Below are positions 17,778 to 25,599 of a stretch of DNA of 64,000 bases, piece by piece (positions within the stretch are counted from its first letter, which is position 1; each line of letters starts with the position of its first letter). Made by a program: the position numbers and the translations under genes. Source of the DNA: Sediminibacterium soli (lineage in GTDB: Bacteria > Bacteroidota > Bacteroidia > Chitinophagales > Chitinophagaceae); contig NZ_JAACJR010000008.1 in assembly GCF_009939225.1 (NCBI RefSeq), forward strand, positions 617,107 to 681,106, read 5' to 3'. The notes below the pieces were generated by a model. It was not told where the DNA came from, ran no database searches, and saw only the letters and a program-made list of their open reading frames with translations.

Positions 17778-19196
17778 TTACCCGATCCCTCCCGCTATTT
17801 CCAGCGCTTTTTTCAGTGCGTTAAGTTTGTTGTTCACTTCCTGCAATTCGCTTTCCGGAACACTGGCCGCCACCACACCCGCGCCGGCCTGGTAGATCAG
17901 TGTATTGTTCCTGCTGAGGAAGCTGCGTATCATAATGGCATGGGTACAGCTTCCGTCAAAACCCATAAAGCCGATGGCCCCTCCGTAATAACTGCGTGCG
18001 GTGGGTTCATAGTCGTCGATGATCTGCATGGCTTTGAACTTCGGCGCGCCGCTTAAAGTACCTGCGGGAAATGTTTTTGCCAGCAGTTCAAATGGATTAT
18101 GCCCTGCACGAACTTTTCCGGTCACCTCGCTTACCAGGTGTATTACATGGCTGTAATAATGCACCTGTCTGTAGCGGTTCACCACCACATCGTCGCATGC
18201 CCTGCTCAGGTCGTTGCGTGCAAGGTCTACGAGCATTACATGTTCGGCGTTTTCCTTTGCATCCTGCAGCAGTCTTTCCGTCAACTGCTGATCGGTTGCT
18301 TCATCGCCGGTTCTTTTAAAAGTTCCTGCAATCGGGTGTACAATGGCCTTGCCGTTCTGTATCAGCAGTTGCGCCTCGGGAGAAGAACCCATGAGTTTGT
18401 AATCGCCATAATCGAAAAAGAACAAATAAGGCGAAGGGTTTACACTGCGCAATGCACGGTATACATTGAACTCATCTCCCGAAAAACCCTGCTGAAACCT
18501 GCGGCTGAGCACGATCTGGAATACATCTCCCCTGTGACAGCGGTCGATTCCTTTTTTCACCATAGCGATGTATTCGCTGTCGGTCATATTGGACGACTCC
18601 GGCCCGGTTGTCCCGAAGGGATATACCGGTACATCCTTGCTCCTGATCAGCGACTCCACAACAGCCAGTTCGGTTTCCACGCCGGGTATAATGTTTTCGC
18701 AGATATACAGTTCATCCTTGAAATGATTGAAGGCGATCACATACTGGTACAAACGGTAACGCATGAGCGGTATGGATGCGGCTTCCTGCGCAGGTTTTGC
18801 GAGCTCTATGGTATCGAAAAACTGTACCGCATCGAAACTGGTATAACCGAATAACCCCTGGGCAAATTTCCCTTCTTTTGATGCCGGTGTTTTGGCATCG
18901 AAACTTTGCATAAACTGCCATAACTGACCCGGCACTTCTGATGCCTGCCTGATGACCGCTTTTTCAGGATGTGTTCCGGGCAATTTGAACTCGATGCTTT
19001 CCGGCGTGCTGATCTCGATACCCGCAATGGCATTGATGCAGATAAAGGAATAGCTGTTCTCCGCAGAATGGTGGTCTGTACTTTCCAGCAGCACCGTATC
19101 CCTGAACCTGTCGCGCACCCGCAGGTAAATACCCACCGGCGTGAATACATCGGCCAGAATGGTCTTGCACCTTGTTTCTAAACTTACTTTTTTCAT
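17778..19196 (-). CDS. trpE: anthranilate synthase component I
   Basis: 472-residue chorismate-utilising enzyme making anthranilate with TrpG. The N-terminal LLESTDHHSAENSYSF (36-51) is the allosteric tryptophan-binding region, so feedback inhibition is likely. The C-terminal catalytic domain shows FQIVLSRRF, FFFDYGDYKLMGSSPE, HPIAGTFKRTGDE and PAGTLSGAPKFKAMQI. First structural gene of the trp-his unit, preceded by the trpL attenuator. ATG at 19194-19196. Confidence 0.98.
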   Translation of the reverse strand: MKKVSLETRCKTILADVFTPVGIYLRVRDRFRDTVLLESTDHHSAENSYSFICINAIAGIEISTPESIEFKLPGTHPEKAVIRQASEVPGQLWQFMQSFDAKTPASKEGKFAQGLFGYTSFDAVQFFDTIELAKPAQEAASIPLMRYRLYQYVIAFNHFKDELYICENIIPGVETELAVVESLIRSKDVPVYPFGTTGPESSNMTDSEYIAMVKKGIDRCHRGDVFQIVLSRRFQQGFSGDEFNVYRALRSVNPSPYLFFFDYGDYKLMGSSPEAQLLIQNGKAIVHPIAGTFKRTGDEATDQQLTERLLQDAKENAEHVMLVDLARNDLSRACDDVVVNRYRQVHYYSHVIHLVSEVTGKVRAGHNPFELLAKTFPAGTLSGAPKFKAMQIIDDYEPTARSYYGGAIGFMGFDGSCTHAIMIRSFLSRNNTLIYQAGAGVVAASVPESELQEVNNKLNALKKALEIAGGIG

Positions 19197-19228
19197 GTCC
19201 CTTTTTTTATCGCCCGCCTGCGGAATAA

Positions 19229-19259
19229 TAAAAAACCCCGACAGGATTTGTCGGGGTTT
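19229..19259 (-). terminator. trp attenuator: intrinsic terminator upstream of trpE
   Basis: On the minus strand AAACCCCGACA and TGTCGGGGTTT form an 11-base-pair perfect stem (19249-19259 with 19233-19243) around a 5-base loop, followed by TTTTTTATTATT. It lies between the trpL stop codon and the trpE start, exactly where a transcription attenuator is expected. Its 5' arm is also the target of the antiterminator segment at 19292-19301. Confidence 0.9.
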
Positions 19260-19301
19260 GAATATGATTCACAAGTACTGGCATGCCACTACAATCCCCG
19301 A
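19251..19301 (-). promoter_or_regulatory. trp antiterminator pairing (19292-19301 with 19251-19260)
   Basis: Read on the minus strand, TCGGGGATTG (19301 to 19292, the last leader codons before the stop) can pair with CAAACCCCGA (19260 to 19251) at 9 of 10 positions with one A-A mismatch. This removes the 5' arm of the terminator. A small competing hairpin, CTCC (19307-19304) with GGGG (19299-19296), corresponds to the usual 1:2 structure. A ribosome stalled on the Trp codons leaves the segment free; one at the stop codon covers it. Confidence 0.8.
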
Positions 19302-19348
19302 ACGGAGTTTGTATGCCACCACCAGTTTTGTTGAAATACGTTTGTCAT
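19289..19348 (-). CDS. trpL: trp operon leader peptide with three consecutive Trp codons
   Basis: A 19-codon reading frame from ATG (19346-19348) to TAG (19289-19291) encodes MTNVFQQNWWWHTNSVRGL. Codons 9-11 are TGG TGG TGG (19316-19324), far beyond chance for so short a peptide. It is followed by an antiterminator segment and an intrinsic terminator and lies in front of trpE, so it is read as the sensor of charged tRNA-Trp for transcription attenuation. It has no clear separate ribosome-binding site and starts 7 bases after a -7 promoter box. Confidence 0.92.
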   Translation of the reverse strand: MTNVFQQNWWWHTNSVRGL

Positions 19349-19355
19349 ATCCCTA

Positions 19356-19387
19356 CAAAAATGAGGGAGAATCTTTTTACAAACAAA
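19356..19387 (-). promoter_or_regulatory. trp operon promoter (TTTG-N20-CATTTTTG)
   Basis: On the minus strand a TTTG -33 element (19384-19387) is followed after exactly 20 bases by CATTTTTG (19356-19363), one mismatch from TAnnTTTG, and after 7 more bases by the trpL ATG. The spacing is identical to that of the his promoter at 27915-27946. The start of transcription should fall within or beside the 7-base gap. Confidence 0.75.
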
Positions 19388-19426
19388 TTTTTTTTCAAGG
19401 CTGCGTTCTTGTGCTAATTTTCAGGA

Positions 19427-20710
19427 ATGCGAATACCGTTTATGCTTGCCGTTCTGCTGCTTACCCATTACGGCGCCGCCCACGGCCAGCAGCCCGATAC
19501 CGTTCTTGTATTAGCGCCCGATCGGGTATTCGATGGCACGGCCATGCACAGCGGATGGCGGGTATGGGTACAGGGCGGCACCATACTTGCCGCCGGCGAA
19601 AATGCCGGCATACCGGCCGGTACCCCGCAGAAAATGATCGCCTTACCGGGCACCACCTTGCTGCCCGGGTTGATAGAGGGCCACTCCCACCTGCTGCTGC
19701 ATCCTTATAACGAAACAAAATGGGATGAACAGGTATTGAACGAATCCAGCGCCGAAAGGGTGGCCAGGGCGGTGGTGCATGCGCAGCAAACCCTGCTGGC
19801 GGGGTTTACCACGGTACGCGATCTGGGCACAGAAGGTTCGGGATACGACGATGCAGGGCTGAAGACGGCGATCGAAAAAGGACTGATACCCGGCCCCAGG
19901 ATGATCATCGCCACCCGGGGCATTGTGGCAACAGGAAGCTATGGCCCCAGGCTGAAAAATACGGAACACAGCATTATCCGCGGCGCGGCGGAAGCCGATG
20001 GAACGGATGCCCTGATCAGGGAAGTCCGCACCCAGATAGGAAATGGCGCGGATGTTGTTAAGGTATACGCGGATTACCGCTGGGGACTGGAGAAAAATCC
20101 CGAACCCACCTTCAGCCTCGAGGAGTTGAAGACGGTCGTAGGCGTGGCTTCGGCCGGCGGCAGAAAAGTGGTGGCGCATGCCAGCACGGCCGAAGGAATG
20201 AAACGGGCCGCCCTGGCGGGTATTTCCACCATCGAGCATGGAGACAACGGCAATGAAGAAGTGTTTGATATCATGCTCAGGAACAAAACGGCCTATTGCC
20301 CCACGCTGGCCGCCGCAGAAGCAACCGCCGGCTACGACGGATGGCGCAAAGGCATCGATGCAGACACCAAACGCATAAGCGCCAAGAAAAAAAGTTTTGC
20401 AGTGGCATTACAGAAAGGTGTGACGATCTGCTTTGGCGGCGATGTGGGCGTGTTTCCGCATGGCGATAACGCAAGAGAAATGGAACTGATGGTGGAATAC
20501 GGTATGAAACCCATAGCGGTTCTGCAGGCAGCCACAGCTGTTAATGCGGATGTATTTGGCTACGGTAACCGGATAGGAAGGATCAGAAAAGGTCTTGCGG
20601 CCGATATCATTGCCGTAAAAGGAGATCCTTCACAAAACATTAAGGATATACGGCAGACGCGGCTCGTAATGAAAGAGGGGGCAGTGTATCTTTATCGGCA
20701 GACGCAATAA
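19427..20710 (+). CDS. exported amidohydrolase family protein (imidazolonepropionase/prolidase-like)
   Basis: 427 residues with a signal peptide (MRIPFMLAVLLLTHYGAAHG) and a metal-dependent amidohydrolase barrel. The first metal site is HSH in GLIEGHSHLLLH (His86, His88); a lysine in VVKVYADYR near 214, histidines in VVAHAST near 252 and TIEHGDNG near 273, and an aspartate in FGGDVGVFPHGDNA near 351 complete the two-metal set. Relatives cleave cyclic amides or Xaa-Pro dipeptides; the substrate is not predictable. It is divergent from trpL with about 80 bases between the start codons. A near-consensus box TAATTTTC lies just upstream. Confidence 0.85.
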   Translation: MRIPFMLAVLLLTHYGAAHGQQPDTVLVLAPDRVFDGTAMHSGWRVWVQGGTILAAGENAGIPAGTPQKMIALPGTTLLPGLIEGHSHLLLHPYNETKWDEQVLNESSAERVARAVVHAQQTLLAGFTTVRDLGTEGSGYDDAGLKTAIEKGLIPGPRMIIATRGIVATGSYGPRLKNTEHSIIRGAAEADGTDALIREVRTQIGNGADVVKVYADYRWGLEKNPEPTFSLEELKTVVGVASAGGRKVVAHASTAEGMKRAALAGISTIEHGDNGNEEVFDIMLRNKTAYCPTLAAAEATAGYDGWRKGIDADTKRISAKKKSFAVALQKGVTICFGGDVGVFPHGDNAREMELMVEYGMKPIAVLQAATAVNADVFGYGNRIGRIRKGLAADIIAVKGDPSQNIKDIRQTRLVMKEGAVYLYRQTQ

Positions 20711-21067
20711 GCGGTATCTGCAGAAGCAGGCTTTCGATCGAGAATGCTGACATGCAAAAAGCCTGTCAACTTAGAATACACGGAGAAAATCTCTGTGCAA
20801 CTCCGTATCTCCGTGGCTCTGTGTTGAAAAAAAACCGACCATAGGGTTATTGAAACCGGAAGGTAACTGAGACACAGTTTCAACACAGAGCCACAGGGGC
20901 ACGGAGGTACACAGAGGGATACGAAACGCAAGCTTTACCAAGACCCCGATGGCCTGCATAAACCAACCGATCCTAATGGCACCCTGAATAAAAAATATTT
21001 GGTTAAATAAAGAACTTAGAATACACGGAAACAGAGCGTCGGGGGAATTTTTGACGGTACAAATCCA
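20711..21067. repeat. 357-base intergenic region with inverted and direct repeats
   Basis: No gene is visible. GTGGCTCTGTGTTGAA (20813-20828) and TTCAACACAGAGCCAC (20879-20894) are a perfect 16-base inverted repeat, with weaker similarity extending over CACGGAG and CACAGAGG-type words on both sides. A 17-base direct repeat, AACTTAGAATACACGGA, occurs at 20768-20784 and 21013-21029. This resembles dispersed non-coding repeats, not an insertion sequence; no transposase is present. Confidence 0.8.
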
Positions 21068-21505
21068 ATGAGTATGAAAACATTGCTTTTTTTACTGCTT
21101 TCAGGTTTTATCAGTACGGCTGTGGCCAAGGAAGGCCCTGATGATATCACCGGTATCTGGATGAACCAGAGCGGGAAAGGCCAGATACAGATCTATAAGG
21201 AAGGCGAGAAATACTTTGGCAAGATCATCTGGCTCAAAGAGCCGAACAATGCCCAGGGCAATCCTAAGCTCGATATTAAAAATCCCAGGGTTTCCCTGCA
21301 GAACAGACCCATTCTGGGCGCCGTGATACTGCGTGATTTCAGTTTTAAAAACGAAGAATGGAGCGGCGGCTATGTATACGATCCCGCAAACGGAAAAGAA
21401 TACAAATGCTACATGAAACTAAAGGACCAGAAAACCCTCAGCGTCCGCGGTTATATCGGCATCTCCCTGCTGGGAAGAACAGAGGAATGGACGCGGATGA
21501 GATAA
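21068..21505 (+). CDS. DUF2147 family protein, exported
   Basis: 145 residues. A signal peptide (MSMKTLLFLLLSGFISTAVAK) is followed by the DUF2147 pattern ITGIWMNQSGKGQIQIYKEGEKYFGKIIWLKEP, a GAVILRDF block, GGYVYDPANGKEYKCYMKL and a final RGYIGISLLGRTEEWTR. The family is a small periplasmic or secreted beta-rich domain of unknown role, widespread in Proteobacteria and Bacteroidetes. A second in-frame ATG at 21074 could be the real start. Converges on hisB with 37 bases between stops. Confidence 0.85.
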   Translation: MSMKTLLFLLLSGFISTAVAKEGPDDITGIWMNQSGKGQIQIYKEGEKYFGKIIWLKEPNNAQGNPKLDIKNPRVSLQNRPILGAVILRDFSFKNEEWSGGYVYDPANGKEYKCYMKLKDQKTLSVRGYIGISLLGRTEEWTRMR

Positions 21506-21542
21506 GGCATCGGACCAAAGACATTTGCGATTCCCGCATCCT

Positions 21543-22673
21543 TTACAGCACGCCTTTTGTTGAGGGTAAATAATTCGAGAACGGGTCTCTTTTCACCGCC
21601 ATCCTGATCGCTTTGGCAAACGCTTTGAAGATGGCCTCTATCTTGTGGTGTTCGTTATCGCCCCTGCATTCTATGTTGAGGTTGCATTTGGCTGCATCGC
21701 TGAACGACTTGAAGAAATGGACGAACATTTCCGTTGGCATCTCACCTATTTTTTCGCGTTTGAATTCCGCGTTCCAGACCAGCCAGTTCCTGCCGCCGAA
21801 ATCGATCAGCACTTTGGCTTCGGCCTCATCCATCGGCAGCGCAAAACCATAGCGTTCCATACCGCGTTTATCAGTTAATGCCCTGGCAAACGCCTCACCC
21901 AGCGCAATGCCGGTATCTTCTATGGTATGGTGTTCGTCGATATGCAGATCACCTTTTGCTTCGATCGTCAGATCCATTTTGCCATGCCTGGCCACCTGGT
22001 CCAGCATATGATCAAAGAAACCGAGCCCGGTATCGATCTTCGACCGGCCGCTGCCATCGAGCGTGAGCTCCACATGGATCTGCGTTTCATTGGTATTGCG
22101 GTCATGAACCACCGATCTTGCGCCCAGTTTCAGGAATGAATAGATATCGTGCCAGTTATCCGTTTCAAATGCAATCGTGGGACGAAGCAGTATCTCCTCG
22201 TCTTCTGTCAGTTCGTGCAGGGGCGATCTGAGGTAAATGGCTTTGCAGCCCAGGTTCTTCGCAAGCTGTATATCGCTCCACCTGTCGCCTACCATATAGG
22301 AATTGGCCAGATCAAAAGCGGGATTGCCGACAAGGTGTTTTAACAGACCGATACCCGGTTTACGCGTATCCTGGTTGTCTTTCGGAAAGGTCCTGTCGAT
22401 ATGCATTTCATCGAATACAAACCCCTCCCCCGCCAGCGTATCGGTCATCAGGTTATGGTACGGATAGAAAGTGTTTTCCGGGTATACCTCGGTTCCCAGA
22501 CCATCCTGGTTGGTGATCATCACCTTGTAAAAATCCATCTCCGCCGCAATCCTTGACAGGGTGGCGATGCAATGCGGCAAAAATTTTACCTCGTCCAGTC
22601 GGTCTATCTGGTAGTCGCCAGGCGGCTCTATCAGTACCACACCATCCCTGTCCAGCAGCAATATCCTTCTCAT
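21543..22673 (-). CDS. hisB: bifunctional histidinol-phosphatase / imidazoleglycerol-phosphate dehydratase
   Basis: 376 residues, carrying out steps 6 and 8 of histidine synthesis. The N-terminal HAD phosphatase begins MRRILLLDRDGVV (nucleophile Asp8, acid/base Asp10); TNQDGLG and a later MVGDRWSDIQLAKN complete the HAD motifs. From about residue 185 the dehydratase domain shows TGLGFFDHMLDQ, IDEHHTIEDTGIALGEA and a second ECRGDNEHHKIEAIFKA metal site. It starts one base after the cytochrome c stop codon, so it is translated from the same message as the dehydrogenase/cytochrome pair. Confidence 0.97.
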   Translation of the reverse strand: MRRILLLDRDGVVLIEPPGDYQIDRLDEVKFLPHCIATLSRIAAEMDFYKVMITNQDGLGTEVYPENTFYPYHNLMTDTLAGEGFVFDEMHIDRTFPKDNQDTRKPGIGLLKHLVGNPAFDLANSYMVGDRWSDIQLAKNLGCKAIYLRSPLHELTEDEEILLRPTIAFETDNWHDIYSFLKLGARSVVHDRNTNETQIHVELTLDGSGRSKIDTGLGFFDHMLDQVARHGKMDLTIEAKGDLHIDEHHTIEDTGIALGEAFARALTDKRGMERYGFALPMDEAEAKVLIDFGGRNWLVWNAEFKREKIGEMPTEMFVHFFKSFSDAAKCNLNIECRGDNEHHKIEAIFKAFAKAIRMAVKRDPFSNYLPSTKGVL

Positions 22674-22674
22674 A

Positions 22675-23118
22675 TTATTTTGTTTTCGCGCGCACCGCTT
22701 TTACTTCTGCCGGTGTTATGGCAGAAGCCCTGTTACTCCAGCTATTGCGAACATAGGTAAGCACGTCAGATATCTGCTGATCGTTCAGATCGGCAAGCGG
22801 CGTCATATTGTTGCTGTAATATTCCCCGTCTATTTCAACGCGGTCGCTGTAGCCTTTCAGTATGATGCGTACCAGTTTTGTTTTGTCGTTACCCTGCACC
22901 AGCGATGCCCCGTCGAGGGGCGCATTCAGGTGGGGTACACCGCCGCCGTCTACCTGGTGACATACCAGGCAACGCTGCGTATATATCCTTTTACCTCTGT
23001 CCATGGTTGCTTTACCGATGGCAGCGGGTTTGGGAGCCTGTACGGGCTTTCCCTTAAAAGACTGAAGACCTGCTAAAGCGATCAACAATACCAGACCGCC
23101 GATTGTTTTTTTCATCAA
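22675..23118 (-). CDS. exported c-type cytochrome
   Basis: 147 residues with a signal peptide and a single haem site CLVCH (near residue 50, in YTQRCLVCHQVDGGGVP). The distal ligand is probably Met in YYSNNMTPLADL near residue 104. A mono-haem cytochrome like this usually accepts electrons from a periplasmic PQQ dehydrogenase, matching the gene 3 bases upstream. It lies between that gene and hisB (one-base gap), which is an unexpected place for a respiratory protein. Confidence 0.9.
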   Translation of the reverse strand: MMKKTIGGLVLLIALAGLQSFKGKPVQAPKPAAIGKATMDRGKRIYTQRCLVCHQVDGGGVPHLNAPLDGASLVQGNDKTKLVRIILKGYSDRVEIDGEYYSNNMTPLADLNDQQISDVLTYVRNSWSNRASAITPAEVKAVRAKTK

Positions 23119-23121
23119 TAC

Positions 23122-24423
23122 TTATTTGCCGTTATAAACTATGCGGTAAATGGTCCCTTTCTGGTCATCGCTCACATACAGCGATCCGTCGGGGCCCTGT
23201 GCCAGTCCGGTGGGACGATGCAGTGCAGAGCGCGGTGTGATATTATCCACTCCTGCAAAACCGTTGGCGAATATTTCCCATTTGCCGCTTGGTTTTCCGT
23301 TCTCAAACGGAACGAACACCACGTAATAACCCTCCTGCGGTAATGGCGCCCTGTTCCAGGAACCATGGAAGGCAACAAAAGCGCCGTTCTTATATTTCGC
23401 AGGGAACATATTGCCCGTGTAAAAAAGCAATGCATTCGGCGCCAGGTGTGCCGGAAAAGCAACAACAGGATCTATCGCGTCTTTACCGCCTTCTTTCTTG
23501 CCATCGCCGCCGTATTCGGGCGCCTGCATTTTTTTATTCTGGAAAGGATCGTAATAGATATAGGGCCAGCCTGCGTTGTCGCCTTTTTTCAATGCATACA
23601 TACATTCGGCGGGCAGTTCGGCATTGTCTTTTTCGGTAAAAAGATTGGGGAAGATATTATGCAGGTCGTCGCGTCCATGCTGCATCACAAATAACTGGTT
23701 GGCCTGCTGGTTCCAGTCAAGACCCACCACATTGCGCAAACCGGTGGCATACCGAACGCCGTCGCCATAGGTCTGACCACCTTTATCGGCGCTGAACTGC
23801 CAGATACCGCCGGCAGAATCGAGAATGGGACAGGGTGTTCTTCCGAGCGAGCCCGCCTGACGGTCTCTTTCCTGGCAGGAATTGGAATAAGCACCGATAT
23901 TCACATAAATACTTCCGTTGTTATCAAGTACGATCGATTTTGACTCGTGCTGGCGGCGGTTGATCAGCCCGCTGATGATCTTTTCCGCTTTTGTGGTGTC
24001 GATCACATTTTCCTTATCATCCAGTTTATAACGGAACACTTCTTCGTCTGAAGAAGCATAGAGGTACCCGTTCTTGATGGTGATGCCTGTTCCGCCGTAC
24101 TGACCAAACCCGGTTATCTGGTCGGCCTTGCCATCGCCGTCGGCATCGTGCAGTTTGGTAATGCCTTTGCCGTTTACACGACCGGTCAGCTTTACATATA
24201 CATCTCCCTGTTTGTTTACAACAATATGTCTTGCCCTGCCGATGTTTTCCGCCACCACCAGCGCACCAAATCCGGTGGGTAATTTCAGACCGGCATTGTC
24301 TGCATCGGCCGCCACGGTTTTAGCGGGCTTTTTCTTCGGGTCATCTCCCGAAGCTTTTGCATGGGAAATGCCATATCCCGACAGGATCATGGCAAGCGAC
24401 AAAATTTGAAAGGCCTTTTTCAT
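23122..24423 (-). CDS. PQQ-type sugar dehydrogenase (sorbosone/glucose dehydrogenase-like beta-propeller)
   Basis: 433 residues with a signal peptide and a six-bladed propeller of the soluble glucose/sorbosone dehydrogenase group. Recognisable parts: LPTGFGALVVAENIGRARHI at the first blade, RQHESKSIVLDNNG with the expected catalytic His, ATGLRNVVGLDWN, MQHGRDDLHNIFPNL, HGSWNRAPLPQEGYYVVFVPF and the final RPTGLAQGPDGSLYVSDDQKG blade. It should oxidise a sugar or alcohol in the periplasm and reduce the cytochrome encoded next. It begins 97 bases after hisC without a clear promoter, in the middle of the his gene run. Confidence 0.87.
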   Translation of the reverse strand: MKKAFQILSLAMILSGYGISHAKASGDDPKKKPAKTVAADADNAGLKLPTGFGALVVAENIGRARHIVVNKQGDVYVKLTGRVNGKGITKLHDADGDGKADQITGFGQYGGTGITIKNGYLYASSDEEVFRYKLDDKENVIDTTKAEKIISGLINRRQHESKSIVLDNNGSIYVNIGAYSNSCQERDRQAGSLGRTPCPILDSAGGIWQFSADKGGQTYGDGVRYATGLRNVVGLDWNQQANQLFVMQHGRDDLHNIFPNLFTEKDNAELPAECMYALKKGDNAGWPYIYYDPFQNKKMQAPEYGGDGKKEGGKDAIDPVVAFPAHLAPNALLFYTGNMFPAKYKNGAFVAFHGSWNRAPLPQEGYYVVFVPFENGKPSGKWEIFANGFAGVDNITPRSALHRPTGLAQGPDGSLYVSDDQKGTIYRIVYNGK

Positions 24424-24519
24424 TTGAATGTTTGTTTGAGGACGGAATTTACGACCGATTGACGGAATTTCGGGTTTTGACTCGGGGAAATTGGAAATTG
24501 CTTCCGCTATTTTCTGCAG

Positions 24520-25581
24520 TTACCCCGGATTCTGATCATACCAGTCGTGCATGGCATCCACCAGTACGGTATTTTCTTTTTCCGTTCCGATGGTAATGCG
24601 CAGGCAGTCTTCGCACAGTTTTACATTGCTCCGGTCGCGCAGTACGATGCCCCTTGTGAGCATGAACTCGTATACTTTTCTTGCATCCCTGATCTTTACC
24701 AGCAGGAAGTTGGCATCGGACGGATACACTTTATCCACTGTAGGCATCGATGCAAACACTTCCGCCATCGCTTCCCGCATATCGGTCAGCAGATGGATCA
24801 TATCGTTCACCTGGCCAACTTCGTCCAGCGCTTTCAGCACCAGTTCCTGTGTTGCCTGGTTGATGTTATAGGGCGGCTTTACCTTATCCAGTGTGTCAAT
24901 GACCGCGGTAGAAGCAAATGCCATACCCAGTCGCAGGCCGGCCAGGCCCCAGGCTTTGCTGAGCGTTTGCATCACCACCAGGTTGGGGTATTCGGTAAGC
25001 TCCTGTATAAAAGTTTTCTGCCGGGCAAAATTGATATAGGCTTCGTCTATCACCACCAGGCCGTTAAAATTATTCAGCACCATTTCCATATCCTCCCTGC
25101 GAAGCGAGTTGCCTGTTGGATTATTGGGCGAACAGAGCCATATGATCCGGGTATTGGCATCCACCAGGTTCTCGATATGCACCAGGTCCAGCTGGAAATC
25201 TTCTGTCAGCGGCGCTTTTCGAACGGCTGTATCATTGATGTTGGCACTTACTTCATACATGCCGTAGGTGGGCGGGCAAATGATCACATTATCCTTTCCC
25301 GGCTCGCAAAAACTGCGGTACAGCAGGTCTATGCACTCATCGCTGCCATTGCCCAGGAAAATATGCTCCGCACCGATGCCTTTGATCGCCGCCAGTTTTT
25401 CTTTAACAGCCCGCTGGTGCGGGTCGGGGTAACGGTTGTACCATTTTGTGAGCGGGGAACCAAGGCTGTTCTCGTTGGCATCGAGGAAAACCTTTGCTTC
25501 GCCGCTGAACTCGTCCCTGGCTGATGAATAGGGTACGAGTTTTTTAATATTGGGTCTGATGAGTTTGTCTAAGTCGAACAT
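24520..25581 (-). CDS. hisC: histidinol-phosphate aminotransferase
   Basis: 353-residue fold-type I PLP enzyme, step 7 of histidine synthesis. DANENSLGSP near the N-terminus, PNNPTGN (152-158), VVIDEAYINF (176-185) and the PLP lysine Lys209 in TLSKAWGLAGLRLGMA are all in place. Starts 18 bases after hisD. After it the his run is interrupted by two non-his genes before hisB. Confidence 0.97.
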   Translation of the reverse strand: MFDLDKLIRPNIKKLVPYSSARDEFSGEAKVFLDANENSLGSPLTKWYNRYPDPHQRAVKEKLAAIKGIGAEHIFLGNGSDECIDLLYRSFCEPGKDNVIICPPTYGMYEVSANINDTAVRKAPLTEDFQLDLVHIENLVDANTRIIWLCSPNNPTGNSLRREDMEMVLNNFNGLVVIDEAYINFARQKTFIQELTEYPNLVVMQTLSKAWGLAGLRLGMAFASTAVIDTLDKVKPPYNINQATQELVLKALDEVGQVNDMIHLLTDMREAMAEVFASMPTVDKVYPSDANFLLVKIRDARKVYEFMLTRGIVLRDRSNVKLCEDCLRITIGTEKENTVLVDAMHDWYDQNPG

Positions 25582-25599
25582 ATCGTATTGCTTTCCTGG

